Shown here: piece by piece, positions 18,906-27,971 of the stretch | Layout of the letters: each line of letters starts with the position of its first letter | Position numbering within the stretch: the first letter of the stretch is position 1 | Source: Rhynchopus sp. YZ270_cl-10 | Taxonomy: Eukaryota > Euglenozoa > Diplonemea > Diplonemida > Diplonemidae | Length of the DNA: 64,000 nt | Assembly: GCA_964035575.1 (NCBI GenBank) | Contig: OZ037847.1 | Span: 372,001 to 436,000, forward strand | Reading direction: 5' to 3' | The notes under the pieces: model-generated | Told to the model about the DNA's origin: nothing | Databases searched by the model: none | Seen by the model: the letters and a program-made list of their open reading frames with translations, nothing else | Position numbers and translations under genes: made by a program

Positions 18906-19979
18906 TCAAAGCTTCGCCACAACCATGGTATCGACCTTGCTCTGCAGAAGCTTTGCCGCACCGTGTGTCATCCCGTCCACAATTTCCTTCGCGGACAGCA
19001 CCTTGTCGATACTGCCGACGACCTGCCCTGCAAGGAGCATGCGTGTCTTGGCTATGCTGAAGGGTGTGCCCTCCTTCATTGCCCGATCCCTTTGGTCAGC
19101 GTAGGGAATCACACCACGTGTGGTCAGCGCTTTGATGGTGTCCTGTTTGTTGTCCTCCCAATCTTTGACGAAAGGGGTTTTGACCGTTCTGAGCGGGCGT
19201 CCAGAGTAGATGAGGGTTCTGACTGTGTCCGTGGGGCCGGATTTGAGAACCGCGTCAACGTGTTGCTTGCTTGCAGTGGATTCTTTGCAGGCAATGAATC
19301 GGGTGCCGACCCAGACAGCGTGGGCACCCATCGCCAGCATCGCTGCCATGCTTCTGTCATCGTAGATCCCCCCAGCGGCCACTACCTGCACCTCCTTTCC
19401 AGTCAGCTCACTGCGCGACCCCTTTACCGCGTCGAGACACATCGGAATCAAAGCGAGCGTTCCAATCTCTCCGGTGTGCCCTCCAGCCTCATAACCTTGA
19501 CAGCACACAATGTCCATTCCGATGTCAATCGCCTTTTTGACGTGCTTTGGATGTCCAACCATGTTCATGCAGAGGATGCCTGCTTTGTGAAGCTTCTCGA
19601 CCACCCAGCGTGGAGGAACTCCGACAGCGCTGATGAAGAGGCGGGCCTTCGATTCAATGATGACGTCGATCAGTTCGGGGAGTTGCCCCTCTGTGTAGTC
19701 GTAGTTGGTTTTGCGTGCACTGCCGCCCAGTTGGGGGAGCAGCAGGTCAACGCCGAAGCAGGTTTTGTCATCAAGAAGGCTCTTCAATAGAACAAGCTCC
19801 TTCCGCAGCTGGTCCGGTGTCATCCGCAGCCCGCCAATGCTGCCAAGACCTCCTGCATTGGAGACTGCTGCCGCAAGAGTCGCGGTCGACACATTGTTCA
19901 TCCCAGCCAACAAAACTGGGTGCGTAATACGAAGCATCTTTGTCACATCTGTGCTCAAAACCTGCTTTGAAATGGACAT
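18906..19979 (-). CDS. nitronate monooxygenase (2-nitropropane dioxygenase family)
   Basis: The 357-aa product is an FMN-dependent TIM-barrel enzyme that oxidises alkyl nitronates such as the toxin propionate-3-nitronate. Visible family motifs are PVLLAGMNNV near the start (21-30), GGLGSIGG (43-50), the signature QGYEAGGHTGE (161-171) with the FMN-proximal and catalytic-type His168, AAGGI (201-205) and GAHAVWVGTRF (218-228). Length matches the usual 330-380 residues. The ATG at 19979 (MSISKQVL) is the first true ATG; the frame continues upstream through GTG only. There is no targeting peptide, so it is probably cytosolic; the final residues (VVAKL) end in a PTS1-like AKL tripeptide, which could direct it to peroxisomes or glycosomes. 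Confidence 0.92.
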   Translation of the reverse strand: MSISKQVLSTDVTKMLRITHPVLLAGMNNVSTATLAAAVSNAGGLGSIGGLRMTPDQLRKELVLLKSLLDDKTCFGVDLLLPQLGGSARKTNYDYTEGQLPELIDVIIESKARLFISAVGVPPRWVVEKLHKAGILCMNMVGHPKHVKKAIDIGMDIVCCQGYEAGGHTGEIGTLALIPMCLDAVKGSRSELTGKEVQVVAAGGIYDDRSMAAMLAMGAHAVWVGTRFIACKESTASKQHVDAVLKSGPTDTVRTLIYSGRPLRTVKTPFVKDWEDNKQDTIKALTTRGVIPYADQRDRAMKEGTPFSIAKTRMLLAGQVVGSIDKVLSAKEIVDGMTHGAAKLLQSKVDTMVVAKL

Positions 19980-20571
19980 CTTTTTTGTAGTGCTCACTGT
20001 GGTTGTAGTTGTAAAGGGTGTTGGGTAGAAAGGCTAAGGGAGTGGAAAAAGGGTATGGGTTTTTCGCTGTTGGGATAGTGAAGTATTTTTTTTTGTTTTT
20101 TTGCTCGGCTCAGCAAAAAGAAAAAATGCAGCAAAGTTCGAAAGTTGAATAAACAGCGAAGAAATGAAATAAAAAATGTGAATGCAATTCAACATCAAGA
20201 ACAAAGATGAAGAAGAACAGTAGTAGGAACAAGAGAGAAAGTGAGATTTTTTTTGAGTGCAGCAAAGACATCAAAGGGAAATAAAGGTGGACTTCTCTCT
20301 TAGCTTTTTTTGGGAAAAAAGGGATGGCACCCAGCTAGATCAGGTGCGAGGAAGGGGGAAACATTCTGAGAAATATAAACTTACGTCATTACGTTATCAC
20401 CCTTTTTAAGAAAAAAGTGAAGTTTGATACAACAAACGCCTCTGGGACACAACACTGACCCTTCATTGGTTATCGAAGCACACACAAATGCACACAAAAA
20501 AAAAAAATAACCAAAAATTCATCGGATCTACAAAGTGACCTTTTTTTTGGGATTACCCCCATCCTCTCTTC
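19980..20571. other. spacer with family B repeat
   Basis: No gene is seen. A family B copy lies at about 20415-20480 (GTGAAGTTTGATACAACAAACG ... GGTTATCGAAGCAC), in the common orientation. Confidence 0.5.
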
Positions 20572-21552
20572 TCAGGATGTCACCCGAAACGACGACTTCA
20601 CCGCCGCAAGACAAAATGACCCAATCAACCCCCACTCCTGTCTGAGCCCTTCGCTGGCGTATTGGTAGGCTTGGGGGTTTTTTTTGATGGCAGCGTGGAT
20701 GAAGTCGCGATCCGCCAACAAAATTTGAGGACAGAGCGAAAGAAGACGCGCTGTGTCCGGGGTGACGCAGGCGAGCGCGATATCACGATCTCCACGGAGC
20801 TCTTCTATTACAGAAGCATAGCCCCAATGAGACTCTTCTACTAGGCTGAGAACGAAGTTCCGGTCCTGCTTCACATTATCCCCAGCAAGCTGCAAAGCAA
20901 CGTGCGACAGCCGATATGCATCCCGGACAAACTCCTTATCACACCTCAACCTCTCGCTAGCGTGACCTACAGCTGCCTGACACCTTCTCATCGCTGAGGT
21001 AACCACCTCTGCACAATCCTTCATTTCATCTGAAGCAAATTCCAACGCTTTTCCATCACATTTCACCGCATGCAGCACCATCTCTCTGTCTCCCTGAAAC
21101 GCAGGAAGATACTCCAAAGCTGCAGGAAACTTCGTTAACAGCAATTTCACAATTTGTTTATCGCTACGCAACTCTTCGGTTGCGTATTGCAGTTCAGGGA
21201 GACTGTGACGTACGGCGGAGTTGACGCACAGTGGGTCACCTTGTATCCATGAAGGCATGCCCTTTAGAGTGGCGCCAGCATCGAGCTGCGCGAGGTAGGT
21301 GCTGTGGAAGGTCGGGAGGACGTCGATCCTGCACCCCGCCTCGATGCTGCAGTTGCGGAGCTCCTCTGTGTCCATCGTTGCGGGCAGCGTGCTCCCCTGG
21401 AGGGTCAGCTCCACATTCTCCCCCGCCACCACCTCCATCTCCCCCGCAAACACCCGAATCGCCTCCTCCCGTACCGACCCCACAGTAGCATCAACCGATA
21501 TAACAATGCATCTCTCCTCTAGGTTGTGTTTGTTCACAAGGGTTACTTCCAT
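20572..21552 (-). CDS. ubiquitin-like domain plus DUF4116 repeats
   Basis: The product is 326 aa. Residues 1-80 look like a ubiquitin-like fold (MEVTLVNKHNLEERCIVI, a helix SVREEAIRVFAG, then VELTLQGSTLPATM and CRIDVLPT). Residues about 100-315 are five to six helical repeats of the DUF4116 type. Each has the pattern of a Leu/Ala-rich helix followed by 'L+xDKxxV' (LQYATEELRSDKQIVKLLL; ALEFASDEMKDCAEVVTSAM; VGHASERLRCDKEFVRDA; LQLAGDNVKQDRNFVLSLV; YQYASEGLRQEW). DUF4116 has no assigned biochemical function and is common in protists. The ATG at 21552 begins the ubiquitin-like strand and follows a T-rich/purine-poor leader on the coding strand. A protein-protein interaction role is inferred. Confidence 0.78.
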   Translation of the reverse strand: MEVTLVNKHNLEERCIVISVDATVGSVREEAIRVFAGEMEVVAGENVELTLQGSTLPATMDTEELRNCSIEAGCRIDVLPTFHSTYLAQLDAGATLKGMPSWIQGDPLCVNSAVRHSLPELQYATEELRSDKQIVKLLLTKFPAALEYLPAFQGDREMVLHAVKCDGKALEFASDEMKDCAEVVTSAMRRCQAAVGHASERLRCDKEFVRDAYRLSHVALQLAGDNVKQDRNFVLSLVEESHWGYASVIEELRGDRDIALACVTPDTARLLSLCPQILLADRDFIHAAIKKNPQAYQYASEGLRQEWGLIGSFCLAAVKSSFRVTS

Positions 21553-22291
21553 TTTGTTTTTATTTTTTGAAAATTTGGACGTAGAAGGAGAAGAAGAAGG
21601 ATTAGAGTGTAAACCACCCAAGGATAAACTCCACTATTTATTCCTGAGGGGAAATGGTGGAATTTTAGAGTAGGGGAAAAGGTGTTAGAGGGGGAAAAAG
21701 TGAAGGGTAGAAGAAGAGGGGGTTTTGCCGTTTTCAAAAAGAGAGAAAAAAAGAACGGAAAAAACGAGAGTACACGAACACATGAGTAAGTTGGGTTTTT
21801 TTGTGGGGGGGAAAACGATGTTCTGAAGAAAAAAACTGTTTCTTCTTCAGAAAAAAATAATAGTAAATTGATGAAACTGCCGTTTTATCATCTTAAAAAG
21901 CCGTTTGAAAAAAAAAGCTGCGTCCTTGAGAAGCGAAGACTACTTTGGAGTGAGTACAAAACTTCGAAGGAGGGCCGGTCTTTTTTTTGCGATTCGGTAA
22001 TAAATGTCATAAGAACAAGATAAAAAAAGAAAAAAGAAAACGATAAGATGAGCAGAAGCCTCTCCAACGCTTCGCCACCTTCAGAGCAACGTAGTTGAAA
22101 ATACCCCTTGAAATGCAAAACAAAGAAAAGCCATGGGTGCCATTTAACACCCCCTAATAACCTTTTCTTTTTCCGCAGGGTCAGCAACTATAAAGTAAGC
22201 GGAGTCTTTTTGACAGACTACACTCAAAACAAAAACAAAAATAATCGAAAGAAAAAAACAGACAATTTCACAAAAAGAAAAAAAACCAAAA
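21553..22291. other. spacer upstream of the DUF4116 gene
   Basis: No gene is seen. A family C copy lies at about 22038-22075 (GATAAGATGAGCAGAAGCCT). The sequence is A- and G-rich on the plus strand, so pyrimidine-rich on the coding strand next to the start at 21552. Confidence 0.45.
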
Positions 22292-23494
22292 CTACAAGGC
22301 AGTGTAGATCCCAGCACCGTGAGAAGGGATCACTGCGGTAAACTCCTTGAAGGACCCGAGATCTACACGCACCCAGAGGTCTCTCACCTTCTTTTCTGCT
22401 GTGAAGGTGATGGTCACATTGAGGGCGGCTTCTGTGGGGTTGTACAGAACAAAGGCGGTGCCGTAGACAAGCTCTCTGTTCCAAACCTGTCCGCCGTCTG
22501 CGTTCCATACGGAGCGGATCCCCTGCTTGCCGAGGGCGTCCTGGTTGACGGCAATGACCTCGGAGTTCAGAAGGATTTCGCGGTGTGTTTCGGGGACAGT
22601 TCTGAGGTCGTTGCCCATGATGAGGGGTGCTGCAGAAATCGACCAAATCGCCATCTGCGAGCGCGCCTCGTCATCCGTGATGCAGGTGTTTCCAATCAGA
22701 AGCATGTCAGGGTCGTTCCAGCGCCCCGGACCAGATGCATTCGCCAGCACCTCGCTGTAGTTCCCCCAGTGCTCAATGACGTCAGCGAGAGACCCCCAGT
22801 TGCATTGGATGTCACGGTAGTTGCGCCAGAGGTTGCAGTGTGCGGCAGCGAATTGGTCGAAGGGCTTTGCACTCTCGTTGTGCCCGAAGGAGGCGGCCCA
22901 TTCGCAGGAGAAGACAATGTCGCGCTCGCCTGCCACCAAGGCGTCACCCATGGCGGGGTAGCCCTTAGGGTAGTAGGAGTCGCTGCCGCAGCCGTCTGCC
23001 TTGAGGTAGTCGACGCCCCATGCGGCGAAGGTGTCTGCGTCGGTCTTCTCGTTGTTCTCGGACCCGGGGTACTTCCCGCAGGTCTGTGTGCTCTCGGCAG
23101 TGTAGATCCCAAGCTTGATGGAGTTGTTGTGCATGTATCCCGAGAGTCCGTCGATGCCGTTAGGAAAGCGTGCAGGGTCGGCAACAAGCTTGCCGGAGGC
23201 GTCGCGTGGAGGTGTCTTCTGCTGCCAGCAGTCGTCAATGTGGATCGTGTCGTACCCTACAGCCGCATACCCCCCAGCAACAAGTGCGTCCCCCTGCGCA
23301 CGGTACAGCGCCTCATTCACGCACGCCTCAGGCTTCGCAGTGCAGTTCACCTCACACCGGAACACCTCCCAGCTCATCCACCCCATAGGGGGTGTGGCTG
23401 CAAGCAGCGCAGAGGACATCGTGAAGGTCAAAGCGGCCAACATTGTTGTAATGAAAAATCTGTGTTTTGTGGGGGGTATTTTTTGGGCGGACAT
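22292..23494 (-). CDS. GH27 alpha-galactosidase, secreted or lysosomal
   Basis: The 400-aa product is a retaining alpha-galactosidase (or alpha-N-acetylgalactosaminidase) of glycoside hydrolase family 27. It removes terminal alpha-linked galactose from glycolipids, glycoproteins or plant and algal polysaccharides. A signal peptide spans about residues 10-33 (HRFFITTMLAALTFTMSSAL), and the mature enzyme begins at TPPMGWMSWE. Catalytic residues are visible: nucleophile D167 in YLKADGCG, and acid/base D228 in WRNYRDIQ, with the usual Arg at 224. Other family motifs are GYDTIHIDDCW (80-90), GRWNDPDMLLIGN (257-269) and APLIMGNDL (289-297). The ATG at 23494 is the first true start. The gap to the upstream importin-like gene is only 61 bases, the tightest in the window. 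Confidence 0.93.
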   Translation of the reverse strand: MSAQKIPPTKHRFFITTMLAALTFTMSSALLAATPPMGWMSWEVFRCEVNCTAKPEACVNEALYRAQGDALVAGGYAAVGYDTIHIDDCWQQKTPPRDASGKLVADPARFPNGIDGLSGYMHNNSIKLGIYTAESTQTCGKYPGSENNEKTDADTFAAWGVDYLKADGCGSDSYYPKGYPAMGDALVAGERDIVFSCEWAASFGHNESAKPFDQFAAAHCNLWRNYRDIQCNWGSLADVIEHWGNYSEVLANASGPGRWNDPDMLLIGNTCITDDEARSQMAIWSISAAPLIMGNDLRTVPETHREILLNSEVIAVNQDALGKQGIRSVWNADGGQVWNRELVYGTAFVLYNPTEAALNVTITFTAEKKVRDLWVRVDLGSFKEFTAVIPSHGAGIYTAL

Positions 23495-23555
23495 CAGATG
23501 CGATAACAAAACACTGACTCTCTTTTTAAATGCTTATGTTAAACTGACCCCCTTT

Positions 23556-26285
23556 TCAACTCTCTGAGGATAGTGCGGCCTGGAGGGCACCTAAGGCGGA
23601 GTTCCACTGTGTGGTGCTGGAGGAAGACGTCTGGCGCAGTTCTGTCGTCAATGCAAGCATCTGCTCGGTCACGTCGCCCCTCCCCTGCAGAGCGACCTCC
23701 ACAGCTTGGCAGGCGAGCTGTGCATCTGGGGTTGTGGTGAGACCTCCGGACACCATGAGCAGTGTGGCGGTCAGCTTCTCTGAGTGCAGCTCGGACCGCA
23801 GTCTGAGCGTGGCAATGCGGAGTGCAATCTGCTGCCTCTCTTGCATCGAACACAGTGTTGAGAAGAGCTGAATCGCCTTCTCCATCTGCGCCATCCATGT
23901 CAAGAAGAAGAACAGCTCGCTTGGCTGCGTCGCCTCCGCATACAACGGACGCAACGCTGCTGTCACCAACGAAGGGAATGCGGCCACCTCTGCCGGCGGC
24001 TGGATGATGCTTTCCTCCGGATGGTACTCAATCACACTGCAGATCAACCTTACAAACGCTTCATTCGCTGCAGCCGGGAACTGTTCACTGGAGGGCAACA
24101 TTCTGCATATCAACAAACACGTATCTTTCACATGCGGCGACTTCGCGGGTCTCACAAGAAGCTCCAACAACTCAAACAGACTAACCAACGTCTCCTCCGA
24201 GAGTTGTCCTTGAGCAGAGTTTGACAGCACGGAGACAACCTGCGCTTCAAGCTCCTGTCCTACCTCACGGTGCATCCATCGGAAGAGACAGCGAAGGAGC
24301 GACACTATCCCGGAGACAGAGCGGTTGTCTTCAGACTGCAGTGCCTTTTGAAGCGCCCCTCCGATGCCGTTCATATGGGGCTGCAGGGCACGCCACACTC
24401 CTTGTCTACGTGCCGCGTCGCAGTCTGTCTCTGCCGTAATCCCTTCCACCGCGGCAGCAAGGATCGCCACCCCCTCCGGCCCCGTCATGATATGCGCGAT
24501 CACCCCAGCAAACCGCTCCGTACAGCTCGGATACGCTGCCATCACCTTGCACACCGCGACATAGTATCCTGAGAACTGTGCACCCACCGCCCCCTTCTCC
24601 AATCCTTCAATGATACTAAAGAACGACTCAGTAGCAGCAAGAATAGGTAGAAGCGAGCGAGACGCATAATCTGATAACATTTGCCCCGCATACTTAATGA
24701 TATTAGTATCGTCTGAGGTGCTAACAGCCAGAGCGACGCCACAAAGAAGCCCAATTAAATCGGCCTGAACCACATCCGGCATTTTCTTCACAATACTACA
24801 AAGCGCCGAAATCACTCCAAAGGTGTGACACAACAGACTGACATCCCCCATCCCTTCTCTCCCAATCACGGTGACTGCATGGTGTGCCAACACCTCCACT
24901 ACAAAGTCATGCGCAACTTCCCCCATCCCCAAGAGGTCTGGAGAAACCGACGCAATAACCTGCATCATAACGTCTCTTTCCTTTACATCCTCTGATCCCT
25001 TTAACCGGTCGAGCGAGACTCTCATGATACTCCCTTTTGCGATCATCGAGGACACACAGTAAACACCACATATCCGAGAGGCGGTGAGAACGTAACGTCC
25101 AGACAACCCTGAATACCATGATTCTGCGTCTGTGTCAACTGATACGACGTCTTTGGGAATGCATCTCCCCTCTCCAGGAAGAACGGCAGAGAGAAAGGCA
25201 AACAGCATCGGACGAAGCGAGGTGACGATGGGGTCAGAGGATTCGGGTGAGTCACGAAGGGAGGAGCCTTGGTCTGCTCTGGTAGAGGCAAGATCGGCAA
25301 GGACATCCCAGATGCTGACGCACAGCTCGAGAACGTCATCGTCATAAGAGGCCAGCATGCGGTCGTGCACCGCACGCATTATATTCGTAAAATTCTGTGC
25401 CGCTTCAATAAGACGAATCAAATGCCGTTCCACCAGAGTCAACACTACACGCAAAATGCTGGCATCGTCGCACCCGGGGTCTGCTGCAGCCTTCACAACA
25501 ACAAGAAGACAGGAATCAAATAGAACACTCCACGGTCCTCCCGGAGGTACTGCTCTGACCTCCACAACTTCGTGGCAAATTGGAAGAAGGGCCATAGGGT
25601 GGTCACAGCGTTGGAGAACTTCAAGAAGACCTAGTTCTGGTGCTGCGAGGTGGGTGGGGTCTGCGAAGTGGAGAAACGCTGCGGCAACATCGATTCCAGC
25701 GTCGGAAGGAATGCGGAGAGCGGTTGCCATGCAGGTTGGTGCTGCGTCTTTTAGAAGTGTTTGCAGCTCGGTGTATCGGCGTTGTCCGACAGAGGCGGCG
25801 TTTAGAGTCACTTCTTCGCAGGTGCCCTGTAAAATTTTTGCGCCAAATCTCGCAGAAGAAGGGTCCAAAGAAGAAGCTAGAGAGTTTGCCCAAGAAATGT
25901 GGTCTCCCCATATTTCAGGCCATTCGCTCATGACGGCAGCGCAGGATAGAACGTCGGCAGCCTTGTTGCGAAGGAAATGGGGTGCGTTGGTGTCACCCAT
26001 CAGGGTGGCCAGGGTGTTGCGTACTGTGTTGCTTTGCTCGTTGAAGGAGCTGCGCCAGCGGCATTCCTTGGCAGCCTTCTGCCAGACCCCAAGGATGTAG
26101 AAGAGAATTCGCCCCTGAGATTCGGTACGGCATTCATGTCCGTGGCGCTGTACCAATCCTAAGGCATCTGCAGCGGCACTGCGGTCTGCCTGGATACGGA
26201 GAAGCTGTGCATCAGAGGAAGCAATGCGCACTGGGTCACCACTGTGCAGACCATCCAATAGGCACTCTAAGGTGGCCCAGTCCAT
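23556..26285 (-). CDS. importin/exportin-family HEAT-repeat karyopherin
   Basis: The 909-aa product is almost wholly alpha-helical. It starts MDWATLECLLDGLHSGDPVR, like the first HEAT repeat of beta-karyopherins. Residues about 70-160 (RILFYILGVWQKAAKECRW, LRNKAADVLSCAAVMSEWP, EIWGDHISW) match the Xpo1/IPO13-type N-terminal domain, in which the conserved 'WPe.W' segment follows a helix. Helical repeats continue to the end (ELLELLVRPAKS, LFFFLTWMAQMEKAI). Transportin-3/importin-13 and exportin-T/5 relatives have about 900-1200 residues and carry proteins or RNAs through nuclear pores with Ran-GTP. The particular cargo class cannot be told from sequence by eye. The ATG at 26285 gives the canonical N-terminus; codons upstream encode Lys-rich leader sequence. 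Confidence 0.72.
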   Translation of the reverse strand: MDWATLECLLDGLHSGDPVRIASSDAQLLRIQADRSAAADALGLVQRHGHECRTESQGRILFYILGVWQKAAKECRWRSSFNEQSNTVRNTLATLMGDTNAPHFLRNKAADVLSCAAVMSEWPEIWGDHISWANSLASSLDPSSARFGAKILQGTCEEVTLNAASVGQRRYTELQTLLKDAAPTCMATALRIPSDAGIDVAAAFLHFADPTHLAAPELGLLEVLQRCDHPMALLPICHEVVEVRAVPPGGPWSVLFDSCLLVVVKAAADPGCDDASILRVVLTLVERHLIRLIEAAQNFTNIMRAVHDRMLASYDDDVLELCVSIWDVLADLASTRADQGSSLRDSPESSDPIVTSLRPMLFAFLSAVLPGEGRCIPKDVVSVDTDAESWYSGLSGRYVLTASRICGVYCVSSMIAKGSIMRVSLDRLKGSEDVKERDVMMQVIASVSPDLLGMGEVAHDFVVEVLAHHAVTVIGREGMGDVSLLCHTFGVISALCSIVKKMPDVVQADLIGLLCGVALAVSTSDDTNIIKYAGQMLSDYASRSLLPILAATESFFSIIEGLEKGAVGAQFSGYYVAVCKVMAAYPSCTERFAGVIAHIMTGPEGVAILAAAVEGITAETDCDAARRQGVWRALQPHMNGIGGALQKALQSEDNRSVSGIVSLLRCLFRWMHREVGQELEAQVVSVLSNSAQGQLSEETLVSLFELLELLVRPAKSPHVKDTCLLICRMLPSSEQFPAAANEAFVRLICSVIEYHPEESIIQPPAEVAAFPSLVTAALRPLYAEATQPSELFFFLTWMAQMEKAIQLFSTLCSMQERQQIALRIATLRLRSELHSEKLTATLLMVSGGLTTTPDAQLACQAVEVALQGRGDVTEQMLALTTELRQTSSSSTTQWNSALGALQAALSSES

Positions 26286-26677
26286 TTTTTGTTTTTTTCT
26301 CTTTTTTTTCGTATTTTCTGGAATTTTTGTGTGAAAATTGAGAGGGGTGTGGCGTGAATAATACATCATAACAGAATAGACATTGGAAGTTGAAGTTGCT
26401 CTGAGACTTCCACACACTATTGGGTGGTGGTATTGCGGTTAGGTGAGTGAATGATGTGACACTTTCCGCTCAAAGTAGTGTGCGGTTATGGGGGAAAAAG
26501 TGAAGGTGATAGTGCAAAAAAATATGGGGAGAGGAGGAAAAGTAAACCTTGGTATTGAAAGAAAACAGAGAAAAACAACAACGCACAAAGTGATGAGATT
26601 TTGAAGAGAGTAAAAAGAGAAAAAAAACCCCCTGGAAAGATGATGGGAAAGAAAATGATGTATCACGCACGACCAAC
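26286..26677. other. spacer upstream of the karyopherin gene
   Basis: No gene is seen. About 26498-26520 looks like a truncated family B start (AGTGAAGGTGATAGTGCAAA). Confidence 0.4.
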
Positions 26678-26685
26678 GTTAGGGG

Positions 26686-27765
26686 CAGGGGTTAAGTTAG
26701 GGCGGGTTTCTGGGTTTTCAAAACCCGGTTTTCGGGTTTTCGGGTTTTTCAAAAAAAAAAAAAAAAAATGGAATCCGAAAAAAAAAATCCAAATTTTTGG
26801 GTGGTGTAGGCTGGGAAGGTGGGGTAGGGGTGGGGGCGGAGCCCCCACCCCACCCTCTAAGAAAAAAAATATCCTCCCGACCCAAACAAACCCCCGGTCA
26901 GAACTGGGAATTATTCATATGGCAGCGTCCGCGAAAGACCCCCCCCTAAAGCTAACATCCATGCTTATTGGTATTTCACTAATTAAAATTTTGGTATTTT
27001 ATAAGATCTTTTTTTTGAATGAACTCAGAGTTAAGTTTCTGAGTTCATTAAAAAAAAAATCGGTGAAAAATTCCGAGTAGGTATTAAGTTAGATGGGAGA
27101 AGCTATGTCAACAGCTATGTGTCCCCTTATTTTACCTGTATTTTACTAAGGACCTAAATCCTTGGTATTTACAGGTAAAATAAGGGGACACATAGCTGTT
27201 GACATAGCTTCTCCCATCTAACTTAATACCTACTCGGAATTTTTCACCGATTTTTTTTTTAATGAACTCAGAAACTTAACTCTGAGTTCATTCAAAAAAA
27301 AAGATCTTATAAAATACCAAAATTTTAATTAGTGAAATACCAATAAGCATGGATGTTAGTTTTAGGGGGGGGTCTTTCGCGGACGCTCCCATATGAAGAG
27401 GCAACAGGGATCTCTGGCGAACTTCGGGTTCAGTACTAGTGTTGCGAGAGTGCGGGTGAAGCAGGACGTGGGAACTGAGGTCGGTGAGGGGTACACCAGT
27501 CCTGTTCTTCAAATTTATGCTCCAAAATTGTTAGGACAAATCCAAAAATCCCCAGCCCCCCATTTTTTGGTGGGATTTTTGAACTTTGCCCAAAAATCGC
27601 GGAATTTTTTTTTCGCTCGCTACGCTCGCGGAGGTGCACCTTAAAATTTTCCCGCTCGCTGCGCTCGCGGAGGGGATTGGTTATTTTTCGCAAAATCCAG
27701 AAAAATCGAAAAAAACCCAGAAAACCCGACTCAGCGAGAAAAAAAAAAAGCTAACTTAACCCCTG
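26686..27765. mobile_element. hAT-like non-autonomous DNA transposon (1080 bp)
   Basis: Both ends read CAGGGGTTAAGTTAG inward (15 bp perfect terminal inverted repeat) and then share CGGGTTT..CTGGGTTTT. The element is flanked by perfect 8-bp target-site duplications GTTAGGGG at 26678-26685 and 27766-27773. CAG termini with 8-bp duplications are the mark of the hAT superfamily. It has no transposase frame. It holds a GC-rich hairpin (about 26817-26858, GTGGGGGCGGAGCCCCCAC core), a 480-bp near-perfect palindrome (26916-27395) and two copies of a CGCTCGCT.CGCTCGCGGAGG motif near 27617 and 27651. The perfect duplications suggest a fairly recent insertion. Confidence 0.82.
26916..27395. repeat. 480-bp near-perfect palindrome (foldback)
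   Basis: The left half beginning CATATGGCAGCGTCCGCGAA is mirrored by the right half ending GGACGCTCCCATATG. Arms of about 230 bp differ at only a few positions around a short centre near 27150-27160 (AAGGACCTAAATCCTT). CATATG occurs at both outer edges and could be a target duplication of an independent foldback element that landed inside the hAT-like element. As CATATG is itself palindromic, this cannot be decided from one copy. Confidence 0.85.
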
Positions 27766-27773
27766 GTTAGGGG

Positions 27774-27971
27774 GGTTCGTGGTAAAAAAAAGCAAGAAAA
27801 AAGGCAAGGGTAAATAAAACCGCTAAAAATCAAGCAAAAACTACACTATAAACAAAACGTTTCCAATTTCCTGAGAACACGACAAAACACACATAGACTA
27901 CGCACAAAAAAATTTTTGATGATGTCTTGATTTTTGCTGTCATAATATTCAAACAACATTTTTCGAACACC
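27774..27971. other. short spacer after the hAT-like element
   Basis: AT-rich sequence between the right target-site copy and the stop codon of the WD40 gene. No feature is seen. Confidence 0.4.

Noticed and set aside
22319-23506. Plus-strand open frame of 395 codons across the alpha-galactosidase gene
   Set aside because: Antisense shadow of the GH27 gene; Val/Gly/Cys-rich with no motif.
26700-26745. CGGGTTTT repeats as telomere-like DNA
   Set aside because: They lie within the terminal part of the hAT-like element and are mirrored at its other end, so they belong to that element.
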